From an uncultured Anaerovibrio sp. (GTDB lineage: Bacteria > Bacillota > Negativicutes > Selenomonadales > Selenomonadaceae): a DNA stretch of 60,493 nt. Below are positions 60,453-60,493 of the stretch, piece by piece (positions within the stretch are counted from its first letter, which is position 1; every line of letters starts with the position of its first letter). Where the stretch lies: NCBI GenBank assembly GCA_934203205.1, contig CAKPYV010000012.1:1-60493 (forward strand). The letters run 5' to 3'. Made by a program: the position numbers and the translations under genes. A model generated the notes under the pieces. It was given only the letters and a program-made list of their open reading frames with translations. It was not told the DNA's origin and searched no databases.

Positions 60453-60493
60453 GTAATTAAGCCCTCGACTTATTAGTACTGGTCCGCTTCGAA
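60453..60493 (-). rRNA. rrl: 3' end of 23S ribosomal RNA, cut by the window edge
   Basis: The minus strand contains the conserved 23S 3' end, GCGGACCAGTACTAATAAG followed by TCGAGGGCTTAA. The rest of the rRNA operon lies beyond the right edge. The 68-bp spacer to 5S shows nothing notable. Confidence 0.9.

Overview
The window looks like a chromosome segment of an anaerobic diderm Firmicute of the Negativicutes (Selenomonas/Anaerovibrio-like). The basis is a porin with an N-terminal SLH domain (OmpM type), pyruvate:ferredoxin oxidoreductase, a class III ribonucleotide reductase, Firmicute-type AGGAGG ribosome binding sites, consensus -35/-10 promoters with 17-nt spacers, and moderate to low GC. 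The genus cannot be fixed from this sequence.

Layout from left to right. At 0-3.3 kb, on the minus strand, lie def-fmt-DUF116 and a DUF554 membrane protein. At 4.1-7.9 kb is a complete de novo NAD operon, nadA-nadB-nadC, ending in its own likely repressor niaR; a NiaR-like operator covers the nadA promoter. At 8-11.6 kb is nifJ. At 11.9-12.4 kb is a relBE toxin-antitoxin pair with a palindromic operator over its promoter. At 12.5-14.5 kb are DUF1232, sfsA and a beta-hydroxyacid dehydrogenase. The stretch 14.5-15.7 kb is accessory: a putative type I toxin-antitoxin (TA) cassette next to one copy of a noncoding repeat whose inverted partner lies at 3.4-4.0 kb. At 15.7-24.7 kb is a surface-glycan group (OGT-like transferase, methyltransferase/glycosyltransferase fusion, LtaS/MdoB-like transferase, short O-antigen-ligase-like protein) with a chemoreceptor. 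At 24.7-31.1 kb are DUF951, a nitrilase-fold amidase, ychF, galE, galU and sucCD. At 31.3-34.9 kb are a REC-GGDEF-EAL regulator and a second chemoreceptor.

At 35-41.7 kb are an unusual pfkA and the smpB-rnr-est-secG-pyk group. A CBS-ACT protein follows. The second copy of the type I TA cassette, inverted, lies at 42.8-43.3 kb. At 43.4-48.1 kb is a branched-chain amino-acid ABC transporter (livJHMGF). At 48.4-50.7 kb is nrdD, which appears to lack its glycyl-radical tail. At 50.7-55.5 kb are an AMIN amidase, a polar amino-acid ABC transporter and a divergent LacI-type regulator. At 55.7-57.0 kb is the SLH porin. At 57.3-57.7 kb is a third, unrelated type I TA candidate. A metallophosphoesterase and a minus-strand 23S-5S-13 tRNA cluster finish the window.

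The most interesting content is three compact loci with type I toxin-antitoxin architecture. Each has a small hydrophobic peptide, a convergent antisense RNA with its own near-consensus promoter and terminator, and a 5' leader complementary to the 3' end of the same mRNA. That last property recalls hok/sok and aapA1/IsoA1. Two of the loci are diverged copies (43 of 59 residues identical) with both promoters and both terminators conserved; the peptide family is not one I recognise. Other points of interest are the inverted repeat pair with a 150-bp foldback core, the nrdD truncation, the pfkA active-site substitutions, and a perfect palindrome over the nrdD -10 region.
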